DNA from: Stichopus chloronotus
Lineage: Eukaryota; Echinodermata; Holothuroidea; Aspidochirotida; Stichopodidae
Direction: 5' to 3'
Length of the DNA: 64,000 bases
NCBI GenBank assembly: GCA_021234535.1
Contig: SFZH01000008.1
Span: forward strand, 24,568,455 to 24,632,454
The notes under the pieces were generated by a model. It saw only the letters and a program-made list of their open reading frames with translations. It made no database searches and was not told the DNA's origin. Of the stretch, positions 44,961 to 57,263 are shown one piece after another. The position numbers and the translations under genes are program-made. Every line of letters starts with the position of its first letter. The stretch's first letter is position 1.

Positions 44961-45067
44961 TGTGTCCTGATTACGAAACATCCCCCAAATTGGTATTTCT
45001 ATATGAGCAGTAAGACTATTCTACATCATTGAAACCACAAAGTATTTTCTAACTCTGCTTTGTCAAT

Positions 45068-45421
45068 TTAAGGGGAAATAAAACGTAAAAAAAATAATTT
45101 TCTCAAAACCAATATTTTTACTGTAGCTATAGAATGATAGATTTCTCAAAATAAGAAAGGATGGTGGCCTTTTCAAGAAATGCTTTTCTCACAGATAGAA
45201 ATTCAGTAATATATTGCTCAAGAATAGTAATTTCCTATATTTGTTCACCCAGCTTTGAAAACTTTCAATGATGCATCTACCGTTACCCATGTTATGCAAA
45301 ATGTTTTGATGAGCTGAAGTGCTTTGTAGATTTTTTTTTTTATGAGTCTGAATGGCTTAACAATTATTACTGATATTTTTCGTTGTCTTGTTGGTGCATG
45401 TAAACGCACTATTTCCCTTGA
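45068..45421 (+). mobile_element. MITE family B copy
   Basis: Starts TTAAGGGGAAATAAAACG and ends AAACGCACTATTTCCCTTGA. The interior matches 8591-8943 (ATAGAATGATAGATT, ATGATGCATCT). Confidence 0.8.
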
Positions 45422-46203
45422 AGTGACGCTTAGCTGTTTTGCCAAACAGCCTTCTGGGAATTATGTTTCCTTACACAGAATTCTTAAGTGAAAAGAATGA
45501 ATTACTTTCAATTCTGATGTATGCCCATGTCACCGCAAATTCCTCGAAAATGGTAGGGGTCAATTAAGTGCGTAGCAAGGGTCATATTTGTAAGGGTTGT
45601 GAAGGTGCAAAATTGCGACTCACTGGATTTTTTTTTCAATCATGGTGACGCCATATCGCAATAGTTTCGAACAACACTTATTAGGAGCGAATCCAGAATG
45701 TAATTATTCAGGAGGGGTGCAATCTTCACGAAAAGTTACCCTCTCATGCTCTGGAACAAAAAGACCTTGAGGAAACACCGGTCTGAGGACGGCTGGACTA
45801 TGTGAGCAGAGCACCACCATTAGTTGACGTGGAGTGCACAAGAAAATGGTGGCTTTTCAAACCCTCCAGACGACACTTGTGGGGTTAACATGAGCTGCAT
45901 GTGCCAGGCCATGAAATATGGATCTTGCTCCATTCACGTGAAAAAAAAAATCAATCTATGAAAAATTGTAACATACTGGGTTGAGATGATGCAAGAATTT
46001 GAATCTTGAGTTAGAATCGGAATCATGGTTACGGACCCTCTTTCATACTTTATTTCAAGTACGTCAAGTTGGCAAATAGTTGGGGTTTTACATACTTTTA
46101 GGCTCGCACTTGTTTTCACTGACGGGGCTAAACATATCCCGCCATGCATCCCGCATTGGACCCGCCCATGATAAATAAATATGCATACTTATAAAGCCCG
46201 AAA

Positions 46204-46340
46204 ATGGGAAAGGCAGTAAATACGCAAGTAAGATGTATGATCGTCAGATTAAGAGAGGGGCATAAAAGAAGGGTTCGCAAAGAATGGGGTTCCAAGCATC
46301 GTGTCACCGTTTCAAGAAATTCAACCTCTAAGACATCGGG
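46204..46340 (+). pseudogene. Possible Tc1/mariner-like HTH fragment
   Basis: The frame MGKAVNTQVRCMIVRLREGH, then KRRVRKEWGSKHRVTVSRNS and TSKTSG, loosely follows the N-terminal helix-turn-helix of Tc1/mariner transposases (RxxIVxLxxxG...ak..G...sTVSR). The similarity is weak and needs frame adjustment. No catalytic domain follows. Confidence 0.25.
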
Positions 46341-46922
46341 CTTGTGGCATCATTATTTTTTATTTTTTGAAGTCAGATTTGTTTTCCATAAAAATCCTGG
46401 TTTCCAGAAAAGTTCCACTACAATGTTTTACTTTCTGGCGATGATATTCTTTGTCTATTCTTGCTACAATTGTCGATGATTGCATAACTAAAAGGAACGT
46501 CTTTGAACCGCAATAGACTTTTGTAAATGATAGCCATCTTGGTGGAAAAGTAAATGCTGGGATATAATGGTGTGCTTCCCGCCCCCCCCCCCCCCCCGCC
46601 TTCCCTTGCGAGGGGATTCTTCAACTATCAGGTAACTTCCAGACACAATCTGGTACAATATTTGGCGTCTTTTGATGTCGTAGATTTTCTGCAGTGATCG
46701 CTATTTCCAGAAAAGATTATTCAACAGTTCACTTTCAACAGTTTTCTTTTCTAACTTTTTGAGAAATATTCAAATACCAGGCAGCAGGTACCATGTAACT
46801 TTAAACAAAATTTTGCGCAATGTTTTGCATAAATCGCAGGCACATTTTCTTTCCATAGAAATCCTAGAAAAGGAAATTATAAGACATTTCTCATAAATAA
46901 TTCGTATTTTCATGTGACTCAG

Positions 46923-47128
46923 TTCCCCAGTTTTTGTGTGACATTTGCGTCAAGAAGCACAGATATGCACTCGTCACACTGTGAATTGAAGTTCTCTTGC
47001 CTGAGTACTAGCAGGTTCGACGATCAGTGTAGTAAAGAGGTATACACCCATGGAGGAACTATAGTAGAGATAGATCGATCCATGGCAACAAATAACCCTA
47101 CAAGCACATTTTATGACCTGAATCAATA
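46923..47128 (+). CDS. Candidate 3' exon, unknown protein
   Basis: Follows CATGTGACTCAG (phase 0) and stays open for 67 codons to TAA. The stop overlaps an AATAAA signal (CAATAAAGG). It is hydrophilic, containing HCELKFSCLSTSRFDDQC and GGTIVEIDRSMATNNPTSTF. No family was recognised and no upstream partner exon is evident. It may be chance. Confidence 0.2.
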
Positions 47129-47965
47129 AAGGAAAAAAAAAACATGCACGTTATAAAATTTAAACATGCTTTCCATGTTACATTTGTTAATTGTTTCTTA
47201 ATGGCCCTCAGTTTTCAAGTTTATCAACTTTTGGGAATATATATAGCCTAATACATTCAAACCATGTATAAATTTGAATGATGAACTATATATCGTCTCA
47301 AATACCGCACCTGTACTACGACTACTTTTTGACACTGATATGTTCAATTCTCAGAGCTTCTGGAGAAAGGCACCTCTTTAGCCCTCCACTGTGCTTTACC
47401 TTTGAACTCGGTACCAGGGGACAAAAGATTATACGCTATATTCGCTAAAGCTCACACTCTCGTTACCTCAGTTGGGCCCTATAGGTGGGAGTATTGCCTT
47501 TAAGCACTTTTTGCACGAAATTTGCTCGCCCCTCCACGACTTTGAAAAGTTTCGATGATAATACTGTCTATCACATTTTCATTCATATTGCCTAAGTAAG
47601 GTCTAAAAATGGCGATTTCACCAAGGAAGAGGTAAAAGTTAAAACCTTTACATATAAAAAAATAAAAATTCCTTGACATATAATTAGTTCAAATCCGTCA
47701 TTTGACCATTTTGTACATAAGTACACCCTACATAAGCAACAATTCCCCAAGGAGGGGAGGGGGAGAATCGCCTTTCCTTAGAACGTCAATCACGGTCACC
47801 AGTTGCATCAAATCAAAAGTAAACCCGAAACAGGCTCAAGTCAACTAAAGTCCTCTGATGACATCCCCAACCTTTGAAAAAAAACTCACCACAAGCAAGC
47901 GCAGGATAAAAACGGTACTTCCCATGCAACTTCCACATAGACTTTGCGTGTAACTTGTTCTACTC

Positions 47966-48624
47966 TTAAAGTGATTGCGTGCGTAGGCAAAAATTGGAAT
48001 TTTATCTCCAAAAGTTTGGTAAGGCTTTTAATTACACCATTCAGACAATCTGGGTAGATAAATAGGTTTCAGTTGGTTAATTTTGCCATATGATTTCAAA
48101 TTCTTCTAACATAATGACAAAAATTGTAGAATACGATAATGTAGTGGTTGACAGTTTTCATTCAAATCAACGGTGTGCTTCTTTGCACAAGGTAATGGGA
48201 AGTATACGAGTATTGAATATTGTTAACAACTCAGGATTACTGACGCCGCGGGCAAGGTTGTGTTCAGTTCGTAGGTTATTTGTGAATACAGTGTTTCCTT
48301 TCACCAAATACTACAATTACCGATACCTACAAGGATCGGAGCGACGACTTGAGTAGTATGCTTTTGAAGCACTCGTGAGACCTGTAGTACCATCATTATG
48401 TAGGCGGTTATAGTAAGAACCGTTAATTTTCAAATATGATTCACGTTTTTTACTGTTTTTTGTCAATCCCGCTGATTTTCGAAGTAGTTACTGTCATTTA
48501 CCTTCGTTGAAAGACATAGACCGTTCATGTACAACCTCGCGTGTACATTTAAAAATAAAGAAAAAGTTAAGATCAAACATAATCTTATCTTTTTGGTTTT
48601 TCAGTACATACGCAATCACTTTAA
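47966..48624 (+). mobile_element. MITE family A, complete copy
   Basis: TTAA on both sides. The TIRs are AGTGATTGCGTGCGTA and TACATACGCAATCACT. The element is 659 bp and non-coding. It is the reference copy for those at 14480-15063 and 15835-16482 and the end fragment at 10441. Confidence 0.85.
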
Positions 48625-48904
48625 CTGGACGTCTGCATGCATATATGATGTCTGATTGGCTGGAAGTTCTCTTTCTGACAACATATGTATCACTGACGGG
48701 TCACTCCATGGTTAAATGACTCTTGATAAATGTTCGTCACGTTCTAAGTTTACGACTGTGTAAAATGGAAGGTGAAAAACTTTTCGGAACGTACCCCTTG
48801 GAACATTTCTAGGGAATCAAATTTGACTTGCTCAGAAAAGCCAATAAGTTTACAGTAAGCGTCGGTGAGGTGGTTTTGGGGTTCTGTTGTCCGATTTAGG
48901 TCTT

Positions 48905-49198
48905 GCCTGTTTTAGTTTGGTATAACGATCGGCTGGGATGGACAGGTTCTTCATCCCTCGATGAAAAACAGCTGGGGGACACAATCTCGTCAGTCAGATG
49001 GGGATGTCAGTAATGGCGGTCCCGGGAGCAGACTTGCAAATTGGTTTGCATCGGCGATTTATTATCTGGTTTCTCCCCCGCCTCAGTGTCCTCTGGACAC
49101 AAAAATAGTAAAGGCGAATTCGCCTTTATTTATCCTCGATCAACATAGGGTCCTTGATGAGACCATATGGTGCATTCCTGATCCTCAACTTTCAAATT
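48905..49198 (+). other. Open frame after an acceptor-like site, unassigned
   Basis: After TTGCCTGTTTTAG a frame of about 95 codons runs to TGA and includes WGTQSRQSDGDVSNGGPGSR and ANWFASAIYYL. It contains the 18-bp palindrome at 49110-49127. No homology was recognised and no partner exon found. Confidence 0.2.
49110..49127. repeat. 18-bp perfect palindrome
   Basis: AAAGGCGAATTCGCCTTT, exactly self-complementary. Confidence 0.9.
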
Positions 49199-49324
49199 GA
49201 AAATTATTCGATCGCACACGCTGATCATGCTCTAGCATTAGCCTCTAGTACTGTAGACGTAATTATAGTTACTAGTAGGAGAACTAATCATTTAATCATG
49301 TTGAAGTACCATTAAATTTCAGCA

Positions 49325-49392
49325 CTGTGATGATGATCATGATGACGATCATGATGACGATCATGATGATCATGATGATGATGATGGTCAAG
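49325..49392. repeat. GATGATCAT-type microsatellite
   Basis: Irregular repeats of ATGATCATGATGACG and ATG. Confidence 0.9.
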
Positions 49393-50689
49393 TAGTTTTA
49401 CAGACAGTAGACAGAAGCAAGTTTGATATCATGAATGGACACATGATAATGAAATCTTCATATCACTTTCATGCTTTTTCATTCTTTGGTTTTTTTTTTT
49501 TTAAATTATGCTTTTAAAATATAAGAATCAAGAACGCAAGACTACTTTATCGTCCTCTATTGCCTCATCGAAAACGTGACCCTCTTATAGTCCGGTCTAT
49601 TTAATGCACTGTAGTATAACCACTATTAGTAATATAGGCTGGTAAATAATGTCAATTCTACATAATTGTGGTAAATTTTACTACATATTAGTAAAATAGT
49701 TATATACACAATGTAAGACTTACATTAACTGTGTGTAAAATTTTACCTAAAAGTTATGGAGTTCCTATTTTACCGTTACGTTTTGTGAGTGTACATCTTC
49801 TTGAAATCATGAACAGTATGCTTCGGGGATGTGTTACTGCGGTTGGGCCTTATATCTGTAGCTGCAGGAATTTTGATAGAAAATATCAAGTAAAAAACAT
49901 GGTGATGCTTTTCTCTTTTTGTTTGTGGGACCACATCTACTTAGCGAGCTCTGTTAGCAAAGTTTGGATTTTTACACAAGCTTTGGCAGTTTCGTTTTCA
50001 TAGTCATGCATTGCATTATTGGACATCTTTGAAGGTCACTAATTTAGTGACCTTTCTAAATCTTCTATTTTTCTTTGAAATGTTAAGTGGGCTTAAAACA
50101 GAAAACTTTATAATAGTTAATGAGTTGTGCTTTTTATTTTCACACTATGTCAAGACATATCTACAACAAGACCTGATTTAATTTTAAGACCTTCACTTTA
50201 AAATGTATTTGTAGTCCTAATTAAGAACAGCAAAAACTGTCATGGTGTAGTTTCCTGTTTTGTAAGATTGTGGCAACTTTAAATCTTTTGTGTTAAGATT
50301 AGTTTTCTTCAAACATCGGTACATCTTGAGTCATGAATATCCAAGATGCATTGTGAGATTGTGAGAGTGTGAGAAGTGTCCACAGTGAAAAAAACAAAAC
50401 AAAAAAACAGATATGTCAATTAAAGAACCTCTTTGTCTGAATTATTTCTCTAAATGATACACAAATGCTTCGATAGGATTTGTATACTTGATGTAGTTAA
50501 TGCGTTTTAGCAAAATCCTTGAGCATAACATTGTGTAGATGTTTAAATTTCACTTGTATTGTTTACCAGTTACAGATCAGAGATAGTGTATGTACTCTCT
50601 GTCAGGTTACTCCATTTATCCATCTGTCAGTCTGTGTCTACATGCTTCGAGTAAAGCTATTTTTTTTTTCTTACTTTGCTGAAGGTTGA

Positions 50690-51240
50690 AGGGATCTTGT
50701 TGGATGGTAACGTGCTGTGTGTACATGCAACACCTTGACTTGTAAAACACAGTACAATATCTCAAGAGGGGTAACTATATGGTGTTATCATGTGGCTAAT
50801 CCATTGTGAGTAAATCGTACCTATTGTTTTTTAAAGAAGTCATGCATCATCTTTTTGGCTATATATCTCAAGTTCTTTAAGTGAATGTTGCTGGAGCTTC
50901 AAACTGAAAACATATCTCTGGAGGAGTGGATAATCTGTCATTTTTTATGGGGGTCAAAGAGTACTTGAGGTCATTAGAGGTCATTAACTGCGAACCTTGT
51001 AAATATGGCATGTGAAACTTCAAAGGTGGTATATTGGTTGTCCTTTGCAAGATTCACACTTGAAAAAACATTAGCAGCTCTTGATGAAAATCGTTTCTGA
51101 TGTTTATGGAGGTGAAAGTTCACTTGAGGTCAGCAGAGGTCATAGTTTGAGAACATTATGATTGTGGCATATCCAAAGGGTAAGGTGCTGTAACTTCAAA
51201 ATTGATATGTAGGTTGTGCTTTGTTCTTCATCAATGTTCG
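50690..51240 (+). repeat. AGGTCA satellite family fragment
   Basis: A degraded left end (GCTGAAGGTTGAAGGGATC resembles the 25.0-kb element's GCCGAAGGCAGAAGGAATC) is followed by three weak units with ATCTCAAGA, TTGAGGTCA and AGAGGTCA. Confidence 0.65.
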
Positions 51241-51459
51241 TAAGGATTCACAGATCTAGAGTCCTTTAAATTCCTGGTTTGTTTATTGCAGAAGAAATGA
51301 GAATAATAGTGTGATTGCAACTCAAAGACTTTTTACCAACCTGTGTATGGAGTCATGTGAAGGAATATTGTAATCTGATGTAGACGTAGTGCATACATTC
51401 CATCAGGATCAGCTTGTTGCAGAGTATGTCCTTATCTTACATACTCTCTTTCTCCCCAG

Positions 51460-51638
51460 ATAACGGAATACCAATACTTTCATGGATGTCTGATGCCTCC
51501 GATATCAATCTTCTCAATTTATTACCATTTCTCGACGCCCTCGGGTTCACCAGCGATGTCAGATTGGTTTTAAGAAGGAACGCTTACGCCGCGTCTTTGA
51601 AAAAGAAATCCTTAGGACACACTTCTCTCAAGACGTAG
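51460..51638 (+). CDS. Terminal exon, possible alternative C-terminus of the receptor gene
   Basis: Follows a strong acceptor (CTCTTTCTCCCCAG), is entered in phase 1, and is open for 59 codons to TAG. It reads [20 protein letters not shown], then [20 protein letters not shown], and a basic end. The pattern W...(8-9)...LL-x2-L-x2-LG-x4-V resembles the last two helices of a death domain (weak, inferred). It is GC-richer than its flanks and would splice in frame to 36936, giving 315 residues. No exon for the first half of a death domain was found, so it could belong to an unseen gene. Confidence 0.5.
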
Positions 51639-53395
51639 TACCATTCACCATTTTTTTTTTTTTTTTGTCGTTATTTATTTTCCATGAACATAGTACTTTA
51701 GCATTTATCCCAGCTGTGTTGGGTCTGTACACGAACCACTTGCAGTTTAGAAAGTAAGAAAAACAAAACATCATTGAAATACCTTACCTCAGAGACAGAA
51801 GAAAAGACAAAGAATCTACCAAGCAATTTTGACTAAAACTTTTCTTGTTATACATGCTGCCTGAACTTAAACCTATCACAATAGTTACTTCTCTTTTTTT
51901 TAAACATAATTAAGCATTTGTCATATTTTCTCTGTGTGGAAATTTCCTTGCTACAATCAACATAATCCGTTAATGTTGCCATAGTTCCTCAAGGGATTAA
52001 TTATTTATGAGTTCGTAGATGATTGTTTTCTCTGAAATTGGTAGAGCATCTATGCTTTCTATTATCTCTACATTACGCTTTAGTAGATATTTAGGAAGCA
52101 GAGCATTGCTCCATTAAGTTGGAGATCCTTATTCTAAATGGAAAATTTGGAATTTCATCATCTCCCAACTGGTGCATAAAAGAAAGTAAACAAAACCCTT
52201 TCATTTAATATGGATGTAATGTGCCTCTTATGGTACCTGAACTTTCTATTTTCTGTTCTGAAATGCTGCACTCACAATAAAGAATCAGCTTTTTTTTTCT
52301 TCTCAATTTCTTCTCAACATTGTCACTGCAGTCAGGTTTAACACAAACTTTGCTTTTTGAAATCTGGTAATAATTGAGTTGTAGTGATGCCATTATGTTA
52401 TACTATGAGGTCCAGTTTGTCAGCCATATGGTAGGTCAGTTAGAAAATTTATAGTATTCAGTTTCAATGTAAAAAGTTGTGTGTTATAGATATGTAAAAT
52501 TTACAATTGTTGGAGGTATACATAAGCTACCAGTCAGACAAAAAATCATTACGTATAGATCAGTCAATCAACACCACAGTTGTTAAGGTTGTTGTGGCAG
52601 CTTGCATATTTTCCTTACTCCCTTACAAGTCAAAGCAATATATCAAATGCAAACGTACGAATTACAAATCAAAAGTATTTCTGTTGATGTTAAATTGTAT
52701 TTACTGGAAAACATGTGATTAGGATCTGTAAACCGTGCCCCACCCGCAGCGGCCATCTTACTGATGATGGTCCACCTTTACTCCTTGTAAACAGAATATG
52801 GAAGCCATAAATAAAGTGAAGCCATATAGGCGATCTGCCTCACAGCTGTATATTACTAACAGTCTAGTAACGTCAGAAAGGAAAGAGTAGAAGGGGTTTG
52901 CTTTCCCCCTGCATCTTCTTTAAATAGGTTCCACATATCATACGACAGTTTAGGTGGTTGTTATATTATAAAAAGGTAAATATCATAAAAGAAAAAACAT
53001 TTTATCCATTGCATAGACAAGTAAAGACTCAGGAAAGATAAAGGTTGTTAATTTTGTCAAAATTGTCTCTCTTAGTAAAAAATATTAGAATTTCAAACCT
53101 TATACCTTCTACAAATGGTACAGTAGTTTAGACTGGCAAATGTTATTTGCATTTGTGACATATTAGACCAGTTCAGATCATTGTGTTGGATTTTCGGGAT
53201 GGGTTGGGAGGAAGGTTCATTGGATAATATGAATGATACCTCCTTTTGTTGATCCCCTTGACAAACTTGGATATGGTTTTACAGAACTTTACTGTTTGAC
53301 AAAGTCATTTTCTAGGCTTCTAGCATTGACACATTTTCTTTTGATAGCTTTCCAGCTCACTATATGTAGTTTTGTTCTCATAGAAGTCGAATGTC
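51639..53395 (+). other. Probable 3' untranslated region and flank
   Basis: Follows the 51638 stop. T-run at 51651-51666. AATAAAG signals at about 52276 and 52810 could end a transcript. No further exon seen. Confidence 0.35.
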
Positions 53396-53399
53396 AACT

Positions 53400-53880
53400 T
53401 AGGTAATAGTGAATGTTGTAAACAGAATATCTCAAGAAGGTAAATTGTTTGAACCTAAAGTCTTGGTTTGAAGTAGACCTGAGGAAGTGGATGGTCTCAG
53501 TAAGTGTTCATGGAGGTCAAAGGTCATCGTAAACCATTGTAAACTACTGTATAAATGAGGATAGTAGTTTGAATCATGGTACTGTACATGAAGATACAGA
53601 CCATCGTAAGTGGGTGGATTATTGGTGTTTTAGTGATGTCCAAACTCCTGAAGCAAAAGTTGCTATAAACGTGTTGGATAGCTAGTGCTTGATTGATAGG
53701 ACTTTCAAACAATTTGAGGGATATCAAAAGTCATCTTAAGTCAGCAAGTCCTTAAAAGTTGTAAACATGATATCTTAAGTAAGGAAATACATTATTGCTT
53801 GATCCTCAACCTTGGTATGAAGATATACAGTAGCACTCTGTGATTCATGGTGTTCTTTCCTTGATGGGGGGGGGGGGGGT
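53400..53880 (+). repeat. AGGTCA satellite family fragment
   Basis: Degraded units with GTAAACAGAATATCTCAAGAA and GGAGGTCAAAGGTCATCGTA, followed by a G-run at about 53867-53878. Confidence 0.65.
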
Positions 53881-53899
53881 CAAGTTGGTAATCTGTTTA

Positions 53900-55370
53900 G
53901 AAGAGAGAAAGTTGCTTGAACATCAGGTTTGCTGTTACCAATTACTTCTAACTTGTATTTGCAATCGAAGGCATAGTCATGTGATATTTGTCATGTGAGA
54001 TGACTGAGAGTCAATTATCTCAGTAAGTTTCATTTTCATTACTGACAAAGCGAAAGCCTCCAGAAGTATATGCATGGTCACACACTGATAATGTAACTGC
54101 ATGTACACAAAACATCTAATATTTCTTTCTACTCAGTAATATGAAATTTGTATTGATCTTGTATCCCAAGAATCATTTCATAATGACTAGAAAAAATCTA
54201 ATGATTTGAGTTTCCATGTTTCTTCTGTGCTTATGGCTACCCAAGTATTTTGTGACTGTACCAGAGTTTTGTCATTGTTCTTATAGTATTTTTTTTTTTT
54301 TTTTTGTGAACTGTGAACTGATAGTGAACTTCCTTTACAGCCTAAATGTACGCCAATGATTAGTAATGTAAGAGTTTTTTTTTCTTTGCCCTCTCTCTGC
54401 AAACCACCATTCCAGACTCCTGCTTTACTACGTATGTTTGTTGTGTAAATAGACACCTGATATTTGTATAGTTATTCACTTTTTGTTTTTGTTTTAATAA
54501 TATTGCTGAATAAGAAATACTTGATTGTCAGTGACGTCTGATGGTTTGTCCAGAATTTCATATTTTCCTTCTATGTCCAGTAGCCTTACAACGGAATTAA
54601 CTGAAGACTTTATCATAACAAGGCAGCTTGTTTTCCTTGTACGTCTATTATTTATAAATTTTATGTAATGAATATTTTTGATGAGTTTGTTTGGCGATGT
54701 CATGGTAGCCCTGACTTGCAAAACATGTTTCATTGAGATACCCAATGTGAAATATAATATTACCATGTGTTTTGATAGAGTGCACCTCCTCTATTTTCAG
54801 TCAGTGCATAGGTTCAGTGTGGGCTACACATAGGGATTACCATCTGTCCCAATTAATGAGGATTGCCCTGTTTTTGAAAGGAAAAGTCTGGATCCCAGCT
54901 GTAAGACAAAATGGTCTCCATGTTCCCCAAAACAAAGTGCCTGGTCCTATAGCTATTACATTCTGCATGCATTTTTAATTGGTACACATGCAGCCAACAT
55001 TAATTTGCTTTACACGCAATTGTCATATCTGCATCATACGTTGAGCACTTCCCATCAGCATTAGGCCCAAACATTTTTATGGATGTTTAGGGCCCTAGAT
55101 GACTTTTGAAAAGTTATGTACCAAAGGAGAAATATGTTAATGTTACCTACACATGTCTTAATTTGAAATGTTTACAGTACAGACACAGTATAGTTTTGAA
55201 GTTAATCTGATTTTCCACAAACTGAAACAGCTTACAATTTATTGTCTTTAAGAATTCGTTGTTCTTATGGTTGAAAGAAATACTTAAGAGTTTGCATTAT
55301 AATTCAAGGCGGATAAAGTGAACTTAGTTTGACTGGATTACTCATTGATTCATTGACATGATCACTTTCA
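53900..55370. other. No gene seen
   Basis: AT-rich. The minus-strand open frames at 54187-54456 and 54494-54766 have poly-K or low-complexity content and no homology. Confidence 0.4.
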
Positions 55371-55378
55371 TGTATCAT

Positions 55379-55815
55379 TGGCCAACCTTTTTGAATCAAG
55401 GTTCCACATTGCCAGCTCTGAAGCCTGTCCTCTGTTATCCCTCTCTTAATAATATCTGTGCTAGAAAGAAACAAATGTTGCCACCCAAAGGCTTGTATGG
55501 AGTAAGACAGTAGTACTGTAAGACTGAGGTAAGTAGAATGCATGCAGATGTATGTGGCAGTGAAGGTGAATGCAAAAAAAAAGGGTGAAAACTGTGTAAT
55601 ATCACCATATGTAGTGATTATAAGATTTGACAACAAAAGATTAGTCGTCACAAGCTGGCTTTTGTATGGATAATATCTCCCATTAGTTTTCCCCTTCATT
55701 GTTTTTTTTTTTTTATTGCTCTTCATTTCAATTATCTTCAGGAGGGTGTTTGTTGGACCCCATGACTGATGTCTCTCTTGGGGCAGGGTTTGGTCCACAG
55801 GACTCTGGTTGGCCA
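55379..55815. mobile_element. Possible hAT-like MITE (TGGCCAACC ends)
   Basis: TGGCCAACC at 55379-55387 is inverted at 55807-55815. The adjoining sequence (CCAACCTTTTTGAATCAAGG; GGACCAAACC on the other strand) resembles hAT termini. The 170-codon minus-strand frame spans exactly this block and is therefore suspect. Confidence 0.4.
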
Positions 55816-55829
55816 CCCCTTCTTTAATA

Positions 55830-57260
55830 AAACCAGGGGAAAAAATTAGGTCATGTAATAAACGTTAACAACAAAATGTTTATCATTTTAAGAGATATAC
55901 ATTCATGTTTACTCAGTGTATACTGCATTTGTTTCAAAGTAGAACATTCTGTCATTATTTCCAACTACTTTTCGCAAATGCCAATGTGAAAACGTGAGGA
56001 GTTAACCTTTCTTCCAGTAATGCATATTTTGTTATACTTGTTTTAATAAGTATGTCAAAACTGAAAAATATCAATAAACTTGGTATTTAAGGTTTATTTG
56101 TGTTGGTTCAGATCCTGCGCTATTCCAAGTATCATTAGCTTTATTATTTGAACACCTGACTGCTTGTGCTTGGTACATCTCTAAGGGCGACTTGTTTTTA
56201 CTATAGTGTCAGAAATCTGTGGGGATGTTTTGATGGCTCACACTAAAGAAAATCAATTAGCTTGAGAGGGTGTTGCCTTTTACTAAGGCATTGCAGGATT
56301 TAGCCTGAATTTGAAGTGTGCTGTTTTATATTGTTGACACATACAATGTCTAGGGAGGATCTCTGGAATGTTATAAGTATGTTTGAGCTCTGAAATTAAT
56401 TTTCTCACATTCTCCCTCAACCCACTTATTCCTTACTCCTTGAATACTCCTGCCTGTGGAGAATGGTGTGGACAATATGCACATGTATTATCATACACAG
56501 TTACGTGGAAAATTGTCTACATCTGCACTGGGTGTCAGTAACAATATATAAACAATGTTATGCTCAAAATTCCAATTGTAAGATCAGTTATAATTTCATG
56601 AATTCCATCATTGGATCCGTCAACTTATTTTCCATTATTATCTCAGTTACACTGTCCAAAATTCGTCAAACATTACAATTGTGGGTCTTTAAATTGGTTG
56701 AGTCACAACAGTTTTCCTGGCATGTTCTAACGTCCAAGTTTTAGTTCACCTTGAAATTTAATCAAAATTTGGCTCAAGAAGCATGATTCATGTATATGTT
56801 TATGCCATGTATGTCCCCGCTCTTTGAAGATGTACATCTCATTTTGATATCTAATGTTAAACTTATAATTCTTCATATTATTGCAGATTAAGCAGTTTCA
56901 TCCTCACCAAAGAAAAGAATGGCATGTTCAATTATTCTAGGATAACTAGGAATATTGATATATGTAAGCATTTCAGGAAAAATATTGCCACACTGAGTAA
57001 TTTGTAACAACAATGTCTGATTGAAGTTTAATACAGAGTAAAAACAAAATCCTACGTACTTTTCAGTCACAGAAATGTTCTTCTATGTAGCAGAGTTATT
57101 CCTTTGGTCTTTGAGTAGGAAGTGAATAAAGTGAGGGGCAGATCCTAGATTGTAGCCATATTTGACTAAGAACAGTAATGGGAGTGGTAGATTATTAGTC
57201 TGAGTGGTATCTTTTTCTTTTCTGTGATATTTTCCTGGTATTATGTCTACTCTTCCGTCT
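55830..57260. other. No gene seen
   Basis: AT-rich. The frame at 56463-56744 is unsupported. AATAAAC lies near 56074. Confidence 0.4.
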
Positions 57261-57263
57261 TTT

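Noticed and set aside
55304..55816. 170-codon minus-strand open frame
   Set aside because: It coincides with a block bounded by TGGCCAACC inverted repeats, includes a poly-K tract from a T-run, and has no recognised domain or splice support.
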